Below are positions 25,835-38,924 of a DNA stretch of 64,000 nucleotides, piece after piece. Both the position numbers and the translations under genes were made by a program. This DNA is from Tyto alba (taxonomy: Eukaryota; Chordata; Aves; Strigiformes; Tytonidae). How positions within the stretch are numbered: position 1 is the stretch's first letter; each line of letters opens with the position of its first letter. The notes under the pieces were generated by a model, which saw only the letters and a list, made by a program, of their open reading frames with translations, was not told the origin of the DNA and searched no databases. The stretch is from assembly GCF_018691265.1 (NCBI RefSeq), contig NW_024881316.1:20995819-21059818 (forward strand), read 5' to 3'.

Positions 25835-25880
25835 TCCTTTGGCAGGATCTAATATCATCCATCTATATCTACAAGGTAAG
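25835..25880 (+). mobile_element. Possible left part of a CR1 interrupted by an LTR
   Basis: AGGATCTAATATCATCCATC..TATCTACAAGG resembles the CR1 phrase GGATCTAATAG..CAGTATCTGAAGGG. The matching continuation lies at 26482 beyond the inserted LTR. The assignment is tentative because the piece is short. Confidence 0.4.
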
Positions 25881-26481
25881 TGTGCTTGTTTTGGCTGGGG
25901 TAGAGTTAATTTTCTTCATAGTAGCTAGTATGGGGTTATGGTTTGGATTTGTGCTGGAAACAGTGTTGTTGATAATACAAGGATGTTTTAATTACTGCTG
26001 AGCAGTGCTCACAGAGAGTCAAACACTTTTCTATTTCTCCTCCCCAGTGAGTGGTCTGGGGGTGTACAAATATGTGGGAGGAGACACAGCCAGGACAGCT
26101 GACACCTATCGACAAAAGTGATATCCCACACCATATGATGTCATACTCAGCAACAAAAGTAGGGGGGGAAAGATTGGCCAGGGCCGTGACTGGTCAGAGA
26201 CTGGCTGGGCATCAGTCAGTTGGTGAGCAATTAGTTTTCATTTGCATCACTTGTCTTTCTTGAGGTTTATTTCTTTCTCTTTGTTATCTTCCTCTTCATT
26301 ACAATTTATTTTTATTATTATTTTTAAATTTTATTTTATTTCAGTTATTAAATTGTTCTTATTTTAAACAGTAAGTTTTCTCACTTTTACTTTTCCAATT
26401 CTCTTCCCCCCATCTTGCTGGAAGGGGATTGAGTGAGTGGCTGTGTGTCGCTTAGTAGTTGGCTGGGATTAAACCACAGGA
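25881..26481 (+). mobile_element. Solo LTR, family B variant (601 bp), + orientation
   Basis: It starts TGTGCTTGTTTTGGCTGGGGTAGAG and ends GGGATTAAACCACAGGA. Flanks GTAAG (25876-25880) and GTAGG (26482-26486) agree at 4 of 5 positions. The first half matches the other family B copies. The middle differs: GTCAGTTGGTGAGCAATTAG then a T-rich TTTATTATTATT region, indicating a distinct subfamily. A CRE-like TGATGTCA lies at 26136-26143. It is the only family B copy on the same strand as EYS. Confidence 0.88.
26136..26143 (+). promoter_or_regulatory. CRE/ATF-like TGATGTCA box in LTR promoter
   Basis: Context CCATATGATGTCATACTCAG, shared with the LTR at 11634. It is probably the decayed form of a CREB/ATF site of the family promoter. 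Confidence 0.45.
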
Positions 26482-26786
26482 GTAGGTTATTGAGAAGATG
26501 GAGTCAGGCTTGCCACAGGCTTGCATGATGGGAGAATGAGACAACAGGCATAAGTTGAGACAAGAGAGAGTCAAACTGGTTATTAGGAAAATCTTTTTCA
26601 TTGTGTGGGCAGTCAAGGACTGGAACAGGTTGACAAGAGACATTACAGAGTCTCCGACTTTGGTGGTTTAGAAGATTAGACTAGATAAAGCCCTGACTGA
26701 GCTGATCTGACCTCAATTTATCTTGCTTTGAGCAGGAGGTTGGAGTACAGGCTTTCTAATGTCTCTGCCCTTACATCCTATGATAA
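26482..26786 (+). mobile_element. CR1 LINE 3' fragment, + orientation
   Basis: It contains GTTATTGAGAAGATGGAGTCAGGCTT, CAAGGACTGGAACAGGTTG and CTTTGAGCAGGAGGTTGGAGTA in the order usual for CR1 3' regions, ending near CCTTACATCCTATGATA. It abuts the LTR exactly and probably continues a piece at 25835-25880. Confidence 0.85.
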
Positions 26787-26968
26787 AAGTGGTGAAATAA
26801 TCTTAAACTAAGTGTGAATAACAATATTTAGAATAATTTTTAATTTCAAATTAGAAATAAACCCAGAATTACAACACATGCCAAGCCTACATCATTAAAA
26901 TCAACCTATACTTCATATAGAGTAAGAGTTTTTACAATGACATTTTGAAAGTTTTTCATTTTTCATGG

Positions 26969-27948
26969 TGTCATGGTTTGAGCCTGGTCTGCAGCTAACC
27001 ACCACTTCCTGCAATAAGAAGGGACAGAGAGCCAGGCTTAGGGTTCGAGATAAGACAGGGAGGGACAAATGACCCATTATGGTCACGGGCAAAAAGCAGA
27101 CCCATTAGGGGAAGAGAAAAAGAACACACATTTATTACAGACACTAACAACACTTAACAGAGTAGGACAGTGAGAAGCATTGCCACATCTTGAGAACACC
27201 TTACCCACACCCCTCCCTTCTTCCTGGGGTCAGCTCTGCTCCCAATATATCTACCTCCTCCCCACAGTGGCACAGGGGACAGGGAATAGGGGGTGCAGTC
27301 AGTGCTGCTGCTTTTTCCATCTTCGGTGGGGGGATCTTCTGGAACTTCTTCCCCCTGCTCCAGCATGGTTCCCCTCTCACAGGATACAGTCCTCTACAAC
27401 TTTCATCCATCTAGAGTCCCTCCCACGGCTGCAGCCCTTCCTGAGCTGCTCCAGCATGGGTCACCCCCACATGCTGCAATCCTCCCAGTGCTGAAATACA
27501 ACAGTGGGATCTGCCTTTTCCCAAAAGACCCCTTCCTTCTTCAGGCACAGCACCTTGATCAACCAGGTGAAAAATACAGGCCATAAATCAATGTCTGCTC
27601 CACCATAGATCTTCATGGGTGGTGGTGGGGGCCACCCTGCATTCTCACCACAGGATACAGGGGGTTCTCTGCTCTGGCACACCTCCCCCCTCCTTTCTTC
27701 CTCCGTTCCTCCATTGACCTTGGTGTTCACACAGCTGCCGCAACTCCTCCTTACAAGTCTGACTGCTCGTCACCACGTCCCTTCTTAAATACATTATTGA
27801 AGAGGCGCAGCTGATTGACTCAGTTTTTATTCAGAGGTGGAGCTAACTTGGAGCTGGAGGATCTTCGAGAAGCTTCTCACAGGGGGCCACCTCTATATCC
27901 CCCTCCCCTGCTACCAAAAAAACCCACCACTCACTCAAACCTAGGACA
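26969..27948 (-). mobile_element. Solo LTR, family A (980 bp), - orientation, intact ends and target duplication
   Basis: This is the best-preserved copy of the family. The + strand begins TGTCATGGTTTGAGCC and ends CTCAAACCTAGGACA, so the termini form imperfect inverted repeats ending TG..CA. It is flanked by a perfect 5-bp duplication, CATGG at 26964-26968 and 27949-27953. Read on the - strand it has a decayed TATA region (TAATGTATTTAAG, about 27784) and AATAAA (complement of 27131-27136). There is no internal retroviral sequence, so it is a recombined solo LTR. Confidence 0.93.
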
Positions 27949-27953
27949 CATGG

Positions 27954-30900
27954 AATTCATTACTCCAGAGAGAGAGAGAAATCTGACTCTGGACTCTGGG
28001 CACCAGGACAGAACCCTCATCCTTATCTGTGAAAAGGATAAGAATCTTGAATATATTATGTATTTCATAGTTGCTACATAAATTCCCTAACCTCTAGACA
28101 ACAAAGCCATATTCACTCACATCTTATCCCTATTATCTTTTGCTCAGTAAATATGTAAATAGGGAATCTATATTTTTTCCTAATATAGTTCTAAAAGTAA
28201 ACACATTGAATACCTATAGACTTAGGTACTTTTCATAATAGCAGACAGTGAATAAACATAGTGAGGCTTTTACATTTGCCTACAAATAAATTATGGCTTT
28301 TCACAGTTTGAAGGCTTTATTGAGAAAACACAGTCCATGCACTAAAAGTGGAGTATAGTCCTGAAAGTAGGTTAAAGCTCAGGGTTCCTGTGCTGCTGGC
28401 CCTGTGATGCCACCACATTTTTCACAAAACCATTCAAACTTTGTCATCCTATCAAAGATCTGCTATTTGATATTTCAATACCTTCCAGAAAGCAGCCCTC
28501 ACTTGACTAGTCTTCCCATTCTAAGGAGTAGCTCAACTTCAAATTTCTCCTCACGCTTCAGAATGCCTTCAGATCCATATCTACTCAGAGGCAACATCCA
28601 AGCAATTTGGTCACTAGATGCCTGATGTTTGAGTTCAGGTATGAGGTTGTATTCTGGTAACATAGTGTACCCTTCACTCACTGTTATCTTAGTTCCAGTC
28701 TTCCATTGCTTGACTTGAATCAGCAGAAAGAAAACAAGTACTCTAGAATCCACAGGCAAGAAGGTAAGAGATGAGCTTACTAAAAATATTTAAGAAGCAT
28801 GTTTCAATGAAAAAAATCTCTGTAGATGCAATCCATTAAAAATTGTGTGAGTACACAATTTTTCATAATTAATTAAAACATGAAGGACCATAAGTCTTAC
28901 GGATTATAATATGATCCTATTATTTATTTCAGGATCTGGAAATCAATGGCTTGACACAATGTGTCTTGAAAGTAGCTGACTGTTTATTGACATACCATGT
29001 GTCAACAGAACACACTACCTAATCTACTTAATTAATGAATGAAACTCAAACACTAGAAAACATGAAAAATTTGTGCAGTTATTTTTTTGCTTTGAATATA
29101 TGATGACTATATGCAGTTAAAATTTAGTAAGGCTAATTTACTTGTTTTAGGGAATTAGCAACAGAGCAGGGTTTTACAAAAAATATCACTACCTTCAGGA
29201 GGGATACAAACCAGTATAGAATCAATACTGCTGCAAGCATTTCAGTAAAATAATGTCTGTTTTCTTTTAAAAGGAAATCCACTCTGCATATCCATGATAT
29301 ACGGACTATTAAATAGACAAAAGCCATATTTATTTTACAAGGAGATAATGACAACCTGTAAATTATGGCAAAAAGTCACTATTGTAAAAGCTTCTTAAAT
29401 CTTTCAAAAAGCTTTGATAATTCCTTTGTTCATTTTGCTGTTAAATGTAAATCTTTTTAAAATTAAATTAAGTCCTAGAACTTACTTGCTGAACTGTTCA
29501 AACATAATACCAATAAAAGTAAACTTGGATTTTTTTAATTTTAGAGCATTTTCAAAATTCATGGAGATTATAGATGAAAATAAAAATACTGTATAAGAAA
29601 AATGAAAAGATTACATTAATGACTGTCCATTTTAATTTATTAGTTAATATATGTGTGAATGAAATCCCTGAACATAGAAGTAGGAATACATCATATTTGA
29701 AGCTGTTTTTCTTCCAAGATGCAGGACATCATTCCATTGGATTTCTTCCAAACAGTAATCAGTCATTTTAAAACATGTTTTACCACCTTGGCAATAAACC
29801 CAACAGAGTAAAAAAGATTATTTTTATCAATTAGCCTTTGCAGCTTGATGTAAAATGAATGCTTCTGAAGATAAATCAGTGGTAAAACTATATTCTCTGA
29901 TTAGCTTTAATCCATTCATTTGGCAAACTGTCAGATATTCTTCACTGACTGGCTGCATATTAATCGACATCAGCTGTCTAGGGTTTGATATGTAACCTGA
30001 AATATTTGTTTAGTTTTCCCTGTTTAGTTAGAAGAAAAACAGGTATCCCAGGAACAATTCATTGCATCTGTCCTAGATACCTTTTTTTGGATGGAATGAA
30101 CTATTTTCTAGAGTTGTACAGTTTAAACTGTTGTTTCTAACAGGGGTTAGAGTGAACATCTAGTTTTCATATGGCCCAAGTCAGGTCATATGAACTTGCA
30201 TTTTCCATATTACAAAGAACAGACCTCCCAAATGGTGAGAGAAGATTCTGTAGAGCTCTCACTTACTACTGAAAGGCTCTTCTTATTAACCTAGCAAGTG
30301 TCTTCAATATTAAATTCATTATGTTTTTTTCACTTTCCCTGGCTTTCATTTCATTAGGTTTTGTTATTTTGCTGCCATTATATGTGTCACCATGCATTGA
30401 TATTTAAACACAGGATTCTGGAAAAAACACTGCATGTATAAAGTGAAATAAACTACAGTATAATTGAAATCATTTTTGCAGAAAATATTTCAATAATAGT
30501 ATAGGTAAAGTTCTTATATATACACTTCTTGGTTTCTAACCCTTTTCCAGACACTATACTCGCCCTTTTAATGCTATTGTCCGCAGGGCTGTTATGGTGA
30601 GTGTTATTGTGAGTACCCGGAGTCCTCCACCAGGAGGAATATAACATTTGTGTTGATGGTTTCATCTTCCTTTCTCTAATATCTACTTAGGATCATGTTT
30701 ATATGTTTGCTAACATGCTTATATAACTTTGTTTTTCTTCATTGGGTTGTAGTTCCACATCACATCTGAATTTACCATATATGGTGAGGTTTATGAATGC
30801 TAGATACTATTTCTTTGTTCTTTCTGTTGCCCTTAAGACCAGTTTTGTCCAGCTCCAGGTCTGCATTTCTTTAACTGTTCACTGGTGAGTTGTTTGCAGA

Positions 30901-33900
30901 TGTGGAGTCTCCACTCTAAGCCTGTGCCTCACCTCTTATTATACCATACCTGTATTGCCATATTGCTGCACAGTGTGTCTACAGCTTTCAAGGCATCTTT
31001 TATCATATCAGGTCTATATTTCTTTATATTGCATCACTGTGTTAGAGCCATAAACTCATGGTGGTACTCTCAGCTTTTGAGGATGGCTATCCTTTTTTAT
31101 GAGAGACCCTCAGACCGTATACTTCTCTCAGTATTAGTGTCCTGGCATGCAGTCAGACACTGATTACATTCTATATCTACAGTATTTCCAGAATTGCTAG
31201 GTGCTACAGCACTGTGCCCAATATCCAGGAATTTGAATAGTCCCAGTTTGTCCCATTAAATAATGCCGATGGATGTAAAATTTGGCCTCAGGAAATAGAA
31301 ACATACCCAAAGGTCATTGGAGACTAAAAGTTACAGTTCCAAGAAACTATGATCTTCACAAGCCGATTTCCTTGCAAAGGATATAATACTCTGTTGTTTC
31401 TCAGAGTCTAATAATGTTATCAACTGCTACAATAAGCAGACCTTTTCCTTCTCACCACAATTCTAATAGAATGTACAGATGTACAAAACTTAGTTATCTA
31501 ATTTTAATTAATATTTATTTTGTTTTTCTGCTTTTCGTCTATAGGTACGCTTAGGGATTATTCTTTTTTTCCTCAAGATTAAATCATTACAATAAATCAA
31601 TGCATAATCTAGTAGATAAGAAGAGAAATTTGGACTATGACACGATGTGATGTTGTCAATTGACAACATATCACACATTTTATCCATATGAACAGCCTTC
31701 ACTTTAGGCATTAGTACAACTAAGCCCTCTTGGTATTTTTTGTGACAACTAATATTATTAAATTTAGTAGCTAGGATAAAAAATTAGCAGTATGGAAATA
31801 TTCAAGTTAAATCCAACATCTTCTTCTCACCAACAACATAAAAGTTATAAACTTTTTTTTTTTTTTTTTTAAAACAGTTATTCTCAACTTTTTTTTCTTT
31901 CTCTGCCTCCTAGGATACAAGAGGTACCAAAACAGGACTATTGGTAACTACTCAGCCCATCCTACTGCTTTTGTGTTACTGTGATGGCCTCCTCTCTTCC
32001 TGAGATTCAAAGTCTCTTATTGCTCTCACTTTCTATACTACCCACTCTCTCTTCCTCCTCTCCAATATACTCAAACTCCACTGTGGCCTCAAGCTTCCAC
32101 TTAATTAGCACATGCCCCTGGTCTCTGCAGTTGCCCAAGGGCACACCTTCCCAGAATATATTCCTATCATTTACATCTCTTCCTCAACCCTTACCTTGCT
32201 TATTGAATTTCAAGTGGATATGTCTCCTGAAGATCTTTTTCCCAGGTCTTTAGTAGTTGCCTCAAATCTACAGTCATGTTTCTGAATATTGTTAAGCAAT
32301 TTAATGGGAATTAATCTCAGCCAAAATCCTCTTTCACTGTAATAGAAGGACTTTTCCATTTAGACTTGTAATTTCTGAGGACCATGAAAAAAAAAAAAAA
32401 AAAAGTATGCATCCTGTATAATCTCCTTTGTCAAAGGCTTGAACAATCAATTATCTTCCGATAAGATTATTCCTCATGTCAGTTTCTTTCTTCTTGATTA
32501 ATCGTAAACCTGTTTCTACACTGCTACAGATTAGAAAAAGAAGATATTTAATCTTTAACAATAATTAACAATTAGCTGCAAAACTATAGAAAGAAACTGA
32601 TCACTGGCTTCAGTCATTCACATCTGTCAAACTAATTTTGAAAAGAATTTTGTTAAGGGATTCATAAGAATTAGTGAGTTCTAAAGGTTCAAGCGGTTTG
32701 GGGGAATTAAGGAGTTTAAACAACTGTGTATCGCTGAGGACTACGTCTGAAAATTTGACAGTGTTGAAAATATGTCAACATCTTTGTCAAGTTCAATATT
32801 TACAGCTGTCTATAATATACTAGTGCTGTGAGCTTTGTTTGACTGCAGGTGTATTTTGTTGATGTAGAGTGTATGTATAAAGATGTAAGTGGCTCAATAC
32901 CTGCTTGCCCAAGCTTTTTTGTCTTCTCATACAATAAAGAACAAGAGAGAAGGCCAAGTTACACATGATATAATTTGTTATGGGGGGGAAGTGCTCGCGT
33001 ATTCTTAGGAATCCATTGATTTTTCAGCCCATACATGTCTTTCAGCATCAGTCAGCTGGCTGTGGTAACTTAGAGGAGAGAAGACAAAGTTAATCACCCG
33101 TCATGTGCTTCTAGAAAGTCTGTATATTATCAGAGAAATATGAAAATGCCAGCTTTCTAGCTGCTGCTTTATTTAAACTTTTTCTTCCTGGAAGAACATA
33201 ATATAGTGTAAATCAGATGAAATTTTATAAAACCTGATGAATTTATGAATTGATAAAATGCATCAGTAGATACAAACAGTAGATTCAGAAAATTCCTCAG
33301 CTTTCTTTCCTACAGAGTAGAATTAATCAGATCACTAATAGATTTTAAATATTTGTACACCAAAATACCTATTGAGAACAAAAATACCTGGATCATATTT
33401 GGCCTAAATACAAGCATATTTTCTTCTTTAAGGATTTGGATTTTGCACTATCATTTGCTAATAAATGTTTTCATTTTCTGCAGCAGCTCTGACAATCAGG
33501 AAATATACATCCCTGCATTAATAATATTAGCTAAAGATAGATGCCCTTTTGGTCACTTTATCCCTTTCTCTCTTCTGTGAAATTTTTTTCTGCTCAATTT
33601 ATTCTTGCTGCTTAACTGACACCACATTTTCATAACTGAAATGGTTTATATGTGTTTCCACAAGAAACCTTTCAGATATCTCTAAAGAACTTTTTCTGCT
33701 CAATGGTTCTACCTTGATTCCCATCTATACTGGATAAATCAACCATTGTTTATACATTGCAAACCCAGGGAGAACTTGTACCTCTTGGATTCTTTGTTCT
33801 TCCTCCTATATTCCAGCTGCATCCCTAGGTTTTGCCCAGCCCAGTATGAAGTACCCTTGCACAGTCTGCCTAGCTTCACTTGGGAGACATATTCTGGTAT

Positions 33901-35484
33901 TAAATTTCCTTGAATCATCTCTGTCATTTACTCAGTATGGTATGAAGTATTTAATTTCAGTCTCATTAGTGATGTATATAAAACAGCACATTTTGATCTC
34001 TCATCACTTATTATGAAATTTTATTTCATGTGAACAATAAGAAAGTATTTAGTTCTCCACTGAAAAGTGAGCAAATAAAGCCTAGTTTTTCCACCCAATA
34101 GACTTCCTCCTGTTTTGGTTCACAAAGCATTTGCCACTGTCGGAGTCTGGTATCCATTTACATGCAGTTGTGTACTTAATATTTTGGGGCAAGTTTGTTT
34201 TCATATTTTGTACTTTTGCAGTTTGAAATCACACAGACTCTTGTATTTTAATGAAGAAAATTTCTGTCCCACTCAGTATATTGACTTGATCTGTTATCAT
34301 TTAGGATTTTAACAAAAAGTGTATCTCCCATTCATACCTTTAGAAACCATACTGGATAATGTCAGGCACAATGTTAGTCCATAAATGCCAGGAGAAACCT
34401 CCTCATCTATAAGAGGTGGAATTCTTCAGAATTCAGAAGTACTGAGCCTCTCACAGAAGTATATGAGCCATCAGGAACATACCTCGCATTAAGGCATAGG
34501 AAAGGACTTGTCACTTGAGGATCAGCTGAGGAACTGAATTAATAATATCTGGAGATACTGTTTCCTTAGAGAAAGGAGTGATTAATCATTGCATTTTTAA
34601 AACAACTTCCACAAAAGGTGGATAATCAATCATATAATTTTACTGTAGTAAAAAAACGTGGAATATTAGTGAATTCACTGTTAATGGACACACTTACACT
34701 TCCTTCTGTACTTGGTGTGTGGTAAACACCAGCAGCTGACTGCAGGAAGGAAGGCAATTTTAAATCTAGAGTTTCTGTGAGTGGGAAGCATTGGTGTTCT
34801 TGATAAAAGTCACAGCTGTCAATGTGAACATTATGGCTGTTCTTCCTTCTGCCCCTAGCAGTGATTTGAACATTCCTTTCTGCAACAGACACACTAGGAA
34901 GTGATTTCAGTCCAGCAATAGTATATTGATCTGTTATAACTAGGATGCTGCACTACTCTTGCCCTGGGGAATAATAACCTTCCAGAAATAGTGGCATCCC
35001 AGGCACACTGCCTTAGCCATGGCCAGGGAGGCATCAGCTCAGAATCAGCCAAGCTCTATTTTCTTCAGCTATTTTAGAATTTCTGAACGCTGGTTAGTCA
35101 AGATAAGAAGTAAAACTAAAAGTTTACAAGGATTCTTGATGAGTTTTTCCAGCAGTACTGTAATTTACTCTCTAATAGGTTTTCCTCTGATGGAAGCTAA
35201 TGTTCTTCTCATTCATTTACTTCCAAAATGTCCATTTTCAAGTCTGCTGATTGGAGCTTTTGTATAAAGCATATCAGTGAGCTTTGATACTGACTATTTG
35301 GTCTAAAATTAAGATTGTAGCCCTTATAATCTTTCATGGAGATTTGCACTAACTCTTATGAGACCTAGCTTTACAGTGCCTTAAGTAGATTTAATTTTGA
35401 TTCAAACTTTATTGAAACTTTATATACAGAAAAAAGGTGTCATTCATTGGTTTTGATTAGAAATTTATAATAAAATGCAAATGC
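27954..35484. other. Intronic sequence without recognised genes
   Basis: This is 7.5 kb of mostly AT-rich unique-looking DNA. Homopolymer tracts occur at 31852-31870 (T) and 32386-32404 (A). No open frame (longest about 92 codons, 30885-31163) resembles a known protein. No repeat family or EGF exon was recognised. Confidence 0.65.
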
Positions 35485-36831
35485 CAACCAGTGTCACCTC
35501 TGTCTGCCAAAACCATGGAGCAGATCCTCCTGGAAAACATGCAAGGGCACACAGAAAATAAGGAATTGATTGGTGACAGCCAACGTGGCTTCACCAAATG
35601 CAAGTCGTGCCTGATAAATTTGATGTCCTTCTATGACAGGGTTACTGTGTTTTTGGGTAAGGAAAGAGCAACTGATATCATCTACCTGGACTTGTACAAA
35701 GTATGTGACACTGTCCCTAATGACATTCTTGTCTCTAAATTGGAGAAACATGGATTTGACGGGTGGACCACTTGGCAGATAAGGAACTGGTGGCACTCAA
35801 AGAGTTGCAGTCAACAGCTCAATGTACAAGTGGAGACCAAGGACAAGTGATATTCCTCAGGGATCAGTATTGGGACCATCAGTGATTAATATCTTTGTTG
35901 GTGTCATGGACAGTGGGATTGAGTGAACCCTCAGCAAGCTGGCTGATGACACCAAACTGTGTGGTGCAGTTGACACACTGGAGGGAAGGGATACCATCCA
36001 GAGGGACCTTGACAAGCTTGAGAGGTGGGCCCATGAAAACCTCATGAAGTTCAACAAGGCCAAGTGCAAGGTCCTGCACATGAATCAGAGCAATCCCAAG
36101 CACAAATACAGGCTGGGTGATGAGTGGATTGAGAGCATCCCTGAGGGGAAGGACTTGGGGGCATTGGCTAATGAACAGCTCAACATGACCCAGCAATGTG
36201 CACTTGCAGCATAGAAAGCCAATGACATCGCGGGCTGCATCAAGAGAAATGTTGCCAGCAGGTCAAGGGAGGTGATTCTGCCCCTCTTCTCCACTCTCAT
36301 GAGACCCTACCTGCAGTACTGTGTTCAGCTCTGAGGTCCCCAACATAAGGACATAGAACTCTTTGGGAAGTCCAGAGGAGTGTCATGAAGATGATCAGGG
36401 AGCTGGAGCACCTCCCTTGTGAGGACTGGTTATGAGAGTTGTGGTTGTTCAGCCTGGAGAAGAGAAGGCTCTGGGGAGACCTTATAGTGGCCTTCCAGTA
36501 CTTAAAGGGGGCCTACAGGAAGGATGGGGAGGGACTTTTTCTCAGGGAGTGTAGTGACAGAGTGAGTGGTAATGATCTTCAACTGAAAGAGGGTAGATTT
36601 AGATTATATGTCAGGATGAAATTCTTCACTCTGAGGGAGGTGAGACACTGGAATAAGTTGTCAAGAGAAGTTGTGAATGATCACTCCCTGGAAGTGTTCA
36701 AGGCCAGGTTGGATCTGGCTTTGGGCAAGCTTATCTAGTGGAAGGTGTCCCTGCCATGTCAGGAGAGTTGGAACTAGGTGGTCTTTATGATCCCCTCCAA
36801 ACCGAACCATTCTATGATTTTATGATTGTAT
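35485..36831 (+). mobile_element. CR1 LINE, 1.35 kb, reverse transcriptase plus 3' end, + orientation
   Basis: It starts with CR1 RT sequence (MEQILLENMQGHTENKEL at about 35515) and reads YLDLYKVCDTVPNDIL. A frameshift/stop follows near 35850, then IPQGS and LADDTKLCG (catalytic Asp pair kept), then [10 protein letters not shown], and later the CR1 3' region with GTTCAGCCTGGAGAAGAGAAG. It ends CCATTCTATGATTTTATGATTG. In-frame stops (for example near 35923 and 36212) and frameshifts make it inactive. It is 5'-truncated. Confidence 0.94.
35491..35850 (+). pseudogene. CR1 reverse transcriptase N-terminal fragment
   Basis: This is a 119-codon open stretch covering the first RT motifs: GFTKCKSCLINLMSFYDRV, then RATDIIYLDLYKVCDTVP with the first catalytic Asp region, then LEKHGFDG. 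It stops before the FADD region, which lies in another frame. Confidence 0.85.
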
Positions 36832-38507
36832 GTTACTGTATCCATATTTTAAAGATTAATGGTTTTAGTGCACCAATAGAAATATTGGTATATTTCAGGG
36901 TCTAGATATAACAAAAGATCTTGTGATTCAGTGATGATTTTAAACAGAAAAAAAAGAAAAAATGTTTCTAAAAAGAGAAATTTTAAAAATATTTTCAGTT
37001 TTACATGTAAAAGGAAAGGCAGCTGATGAAACTCAGAAAAGTAAAAACAAGGAATGAACTGCATTGGACTAATTGTAAGTAATGTTTAACCGAGCTATGC
37101 AGACAGGGATTAGTTTGATTGCAGAAATACTTCCACTTAATCAACTGAAATCTGATAGTCCTCAGATTAAAAGAGCCTTAGTATGGAATTAAAGTGAACA
37201 TGGGTGCTAAACATTAATAGTATCATGACATACAAAGGATATTATGTGTGGGTTTCCATAATTTCAGTTGTGAAACTGAACATATTAAAATATTAATAAT
37301 ATTTTTAACAATTTAATTATGATACTTGTCTTCATTCCCAGGCTTTATTCTGTTTACTGCCTATTGTGTATCTTGGTCCTTGATTGTAGCTCCTATCAAC
37401 CAGTTATTTTACTGCAACTGAAAATAAATCTCTCTTCCAGTAAATAGTTTCTTTTTTATGGTAACAGTGAAATATTATTGCTTCATTCTAACTAAAGTAC
37501 AAATAAGTGAATGCATATGGGTATAATGTGCCGCTTTCTGAAATAGCCTACTGTGTCATATGCATAACTGATATAGAAAATACTGATTTTTCATTAGAGG
37601 AATAACAAAACAATAGTACTGAAGTCATATTAAAGCATAGTATGCAAATATGATCTTTCACACATTTCACTCCTTGAAGAGAGAAATTGTTGTATAAATA
37701 CAAAGCCCAGAAAGACTTCCATTAAAAATAAAAAACTTTTTTTTTTTAATCACTTAGCCCAAATATTTATGCAAATGGAACTATGTGGTATCTTAAACAG
37801 ATTGATGCTTATCAGTGGTGTCAGGAATATCCTTTGACTTTTAATGGATTATTATAACATGGTAGTGAAACTAATGAAGACTATCAGGGATACAGTTAAA
37901 TCAAAAAAAGGAAGGGCTGGGGTTTTTTTTACATTTTTTTGGTTTTGGTGAAGTGTTTTATTCTGTACACATGTAAAATAAATGGAAAATGATGGAAAAA
38001 AGGTTCAGGTCCTTAAACCAAAATGCATAAATTTTCATATTGGTCAGCAGGTTAAACTTTGCTCACTCATTCCTGCTTTTTAATCTACAGGTTTAATTTT
38101 ATTGAAGTAAACCAAACAAATAATCACTGTATTGAAAGACCATGGTAAACTTATCCTACCAATGTTGTCTTTAATTTCTTGAATTTTCCTCTTTAATGAG
38201 GATATTCAACAAATCTGATAACTAGGTTTTTTTCCTACTGAATTTTTCTGAATCATCTATCTCCCATTAGAACGTGGTTTCTGCATTTATTTTCCTGAGA
38301 ATTTGAACAATATACCATAGCTTTAAATAGCTAATCATTCATCACTGAAAGGAACTTCAGTATTTTCATCAAATGTGTCTTTATTGGTCTGACTGAGGGA
38401 AGAATTACTTCTGTTGAAATTGTTGGCAAGAGAAATACACAGCACCTATGTCAAATATTATGCCTATACTATGTTGTTATTGATATCAAAGTAAAATAGA
38501 AAGTTAT
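36832..38507. other. Intronic sequence without recognised features
   Basis: AT-rich, with short T runs near 37738-37748 and 37922-37940. Nothing recognised. Confidence 0.65.
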
Positions 38508-38924
38508 TGTCATAGTTTAAACCCAACCAAGAGCCGAACACGATGCAGCCACTCGTTCACCCTCCCCCTTCCCAGGGGGATGGGGGAAGGAATTGGAGAG
38601 GTAAAGGGAAAAACTTAGGTTGAGATAAAAACACTTTAATAATTGTAATAAAATAAAACAAAACAATGACAATAATTGTTTATTTCATTGGCCAGTTTGG
38701 GTCTGGTGCTCCAGCTTCCAGTGCTCCAGCTCCCTCCCAGATTCTTGTACACCTGTGCATGGGGAGGACATGGGGAGTTGGAGAGTCCTTGATCTCTCAG
38801 CAACAGCTGAAAACATCAGTGTATTATCAGCATTCTTCTCATACCAAATCCTATACTGAATACAAAACACCACACTATTCTAGCTACTAAGAAAATTAAC
38901 TCTATCCCAGCTGAAACCAGGACA
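38508..38924 (-). mobile_element. Solo LTR, family B short form (417 bp), - orientation
   Basis: The + strand begins TGTCATAGTTTAAACCC and ends CAGCTGAAACCAGGACA. Flanks GTTAT (38503-38507) and GTTTT (38925-38929) agree at 4 of 5. It shares the middle segment TTTCATTGGCCAGTTTGGGTCTGGTGCTC with the LTR at 42459 but lacks about 170 bp found there, so it is an internally deleted or shorter subfamily member. Confidence 0.88.

Noticed and set aside
27153..27730. Open frames resembling those at 9835-10091
   Set aside because: Similarity is explained by the shared LTR in opposite orientation, not by a protein family.
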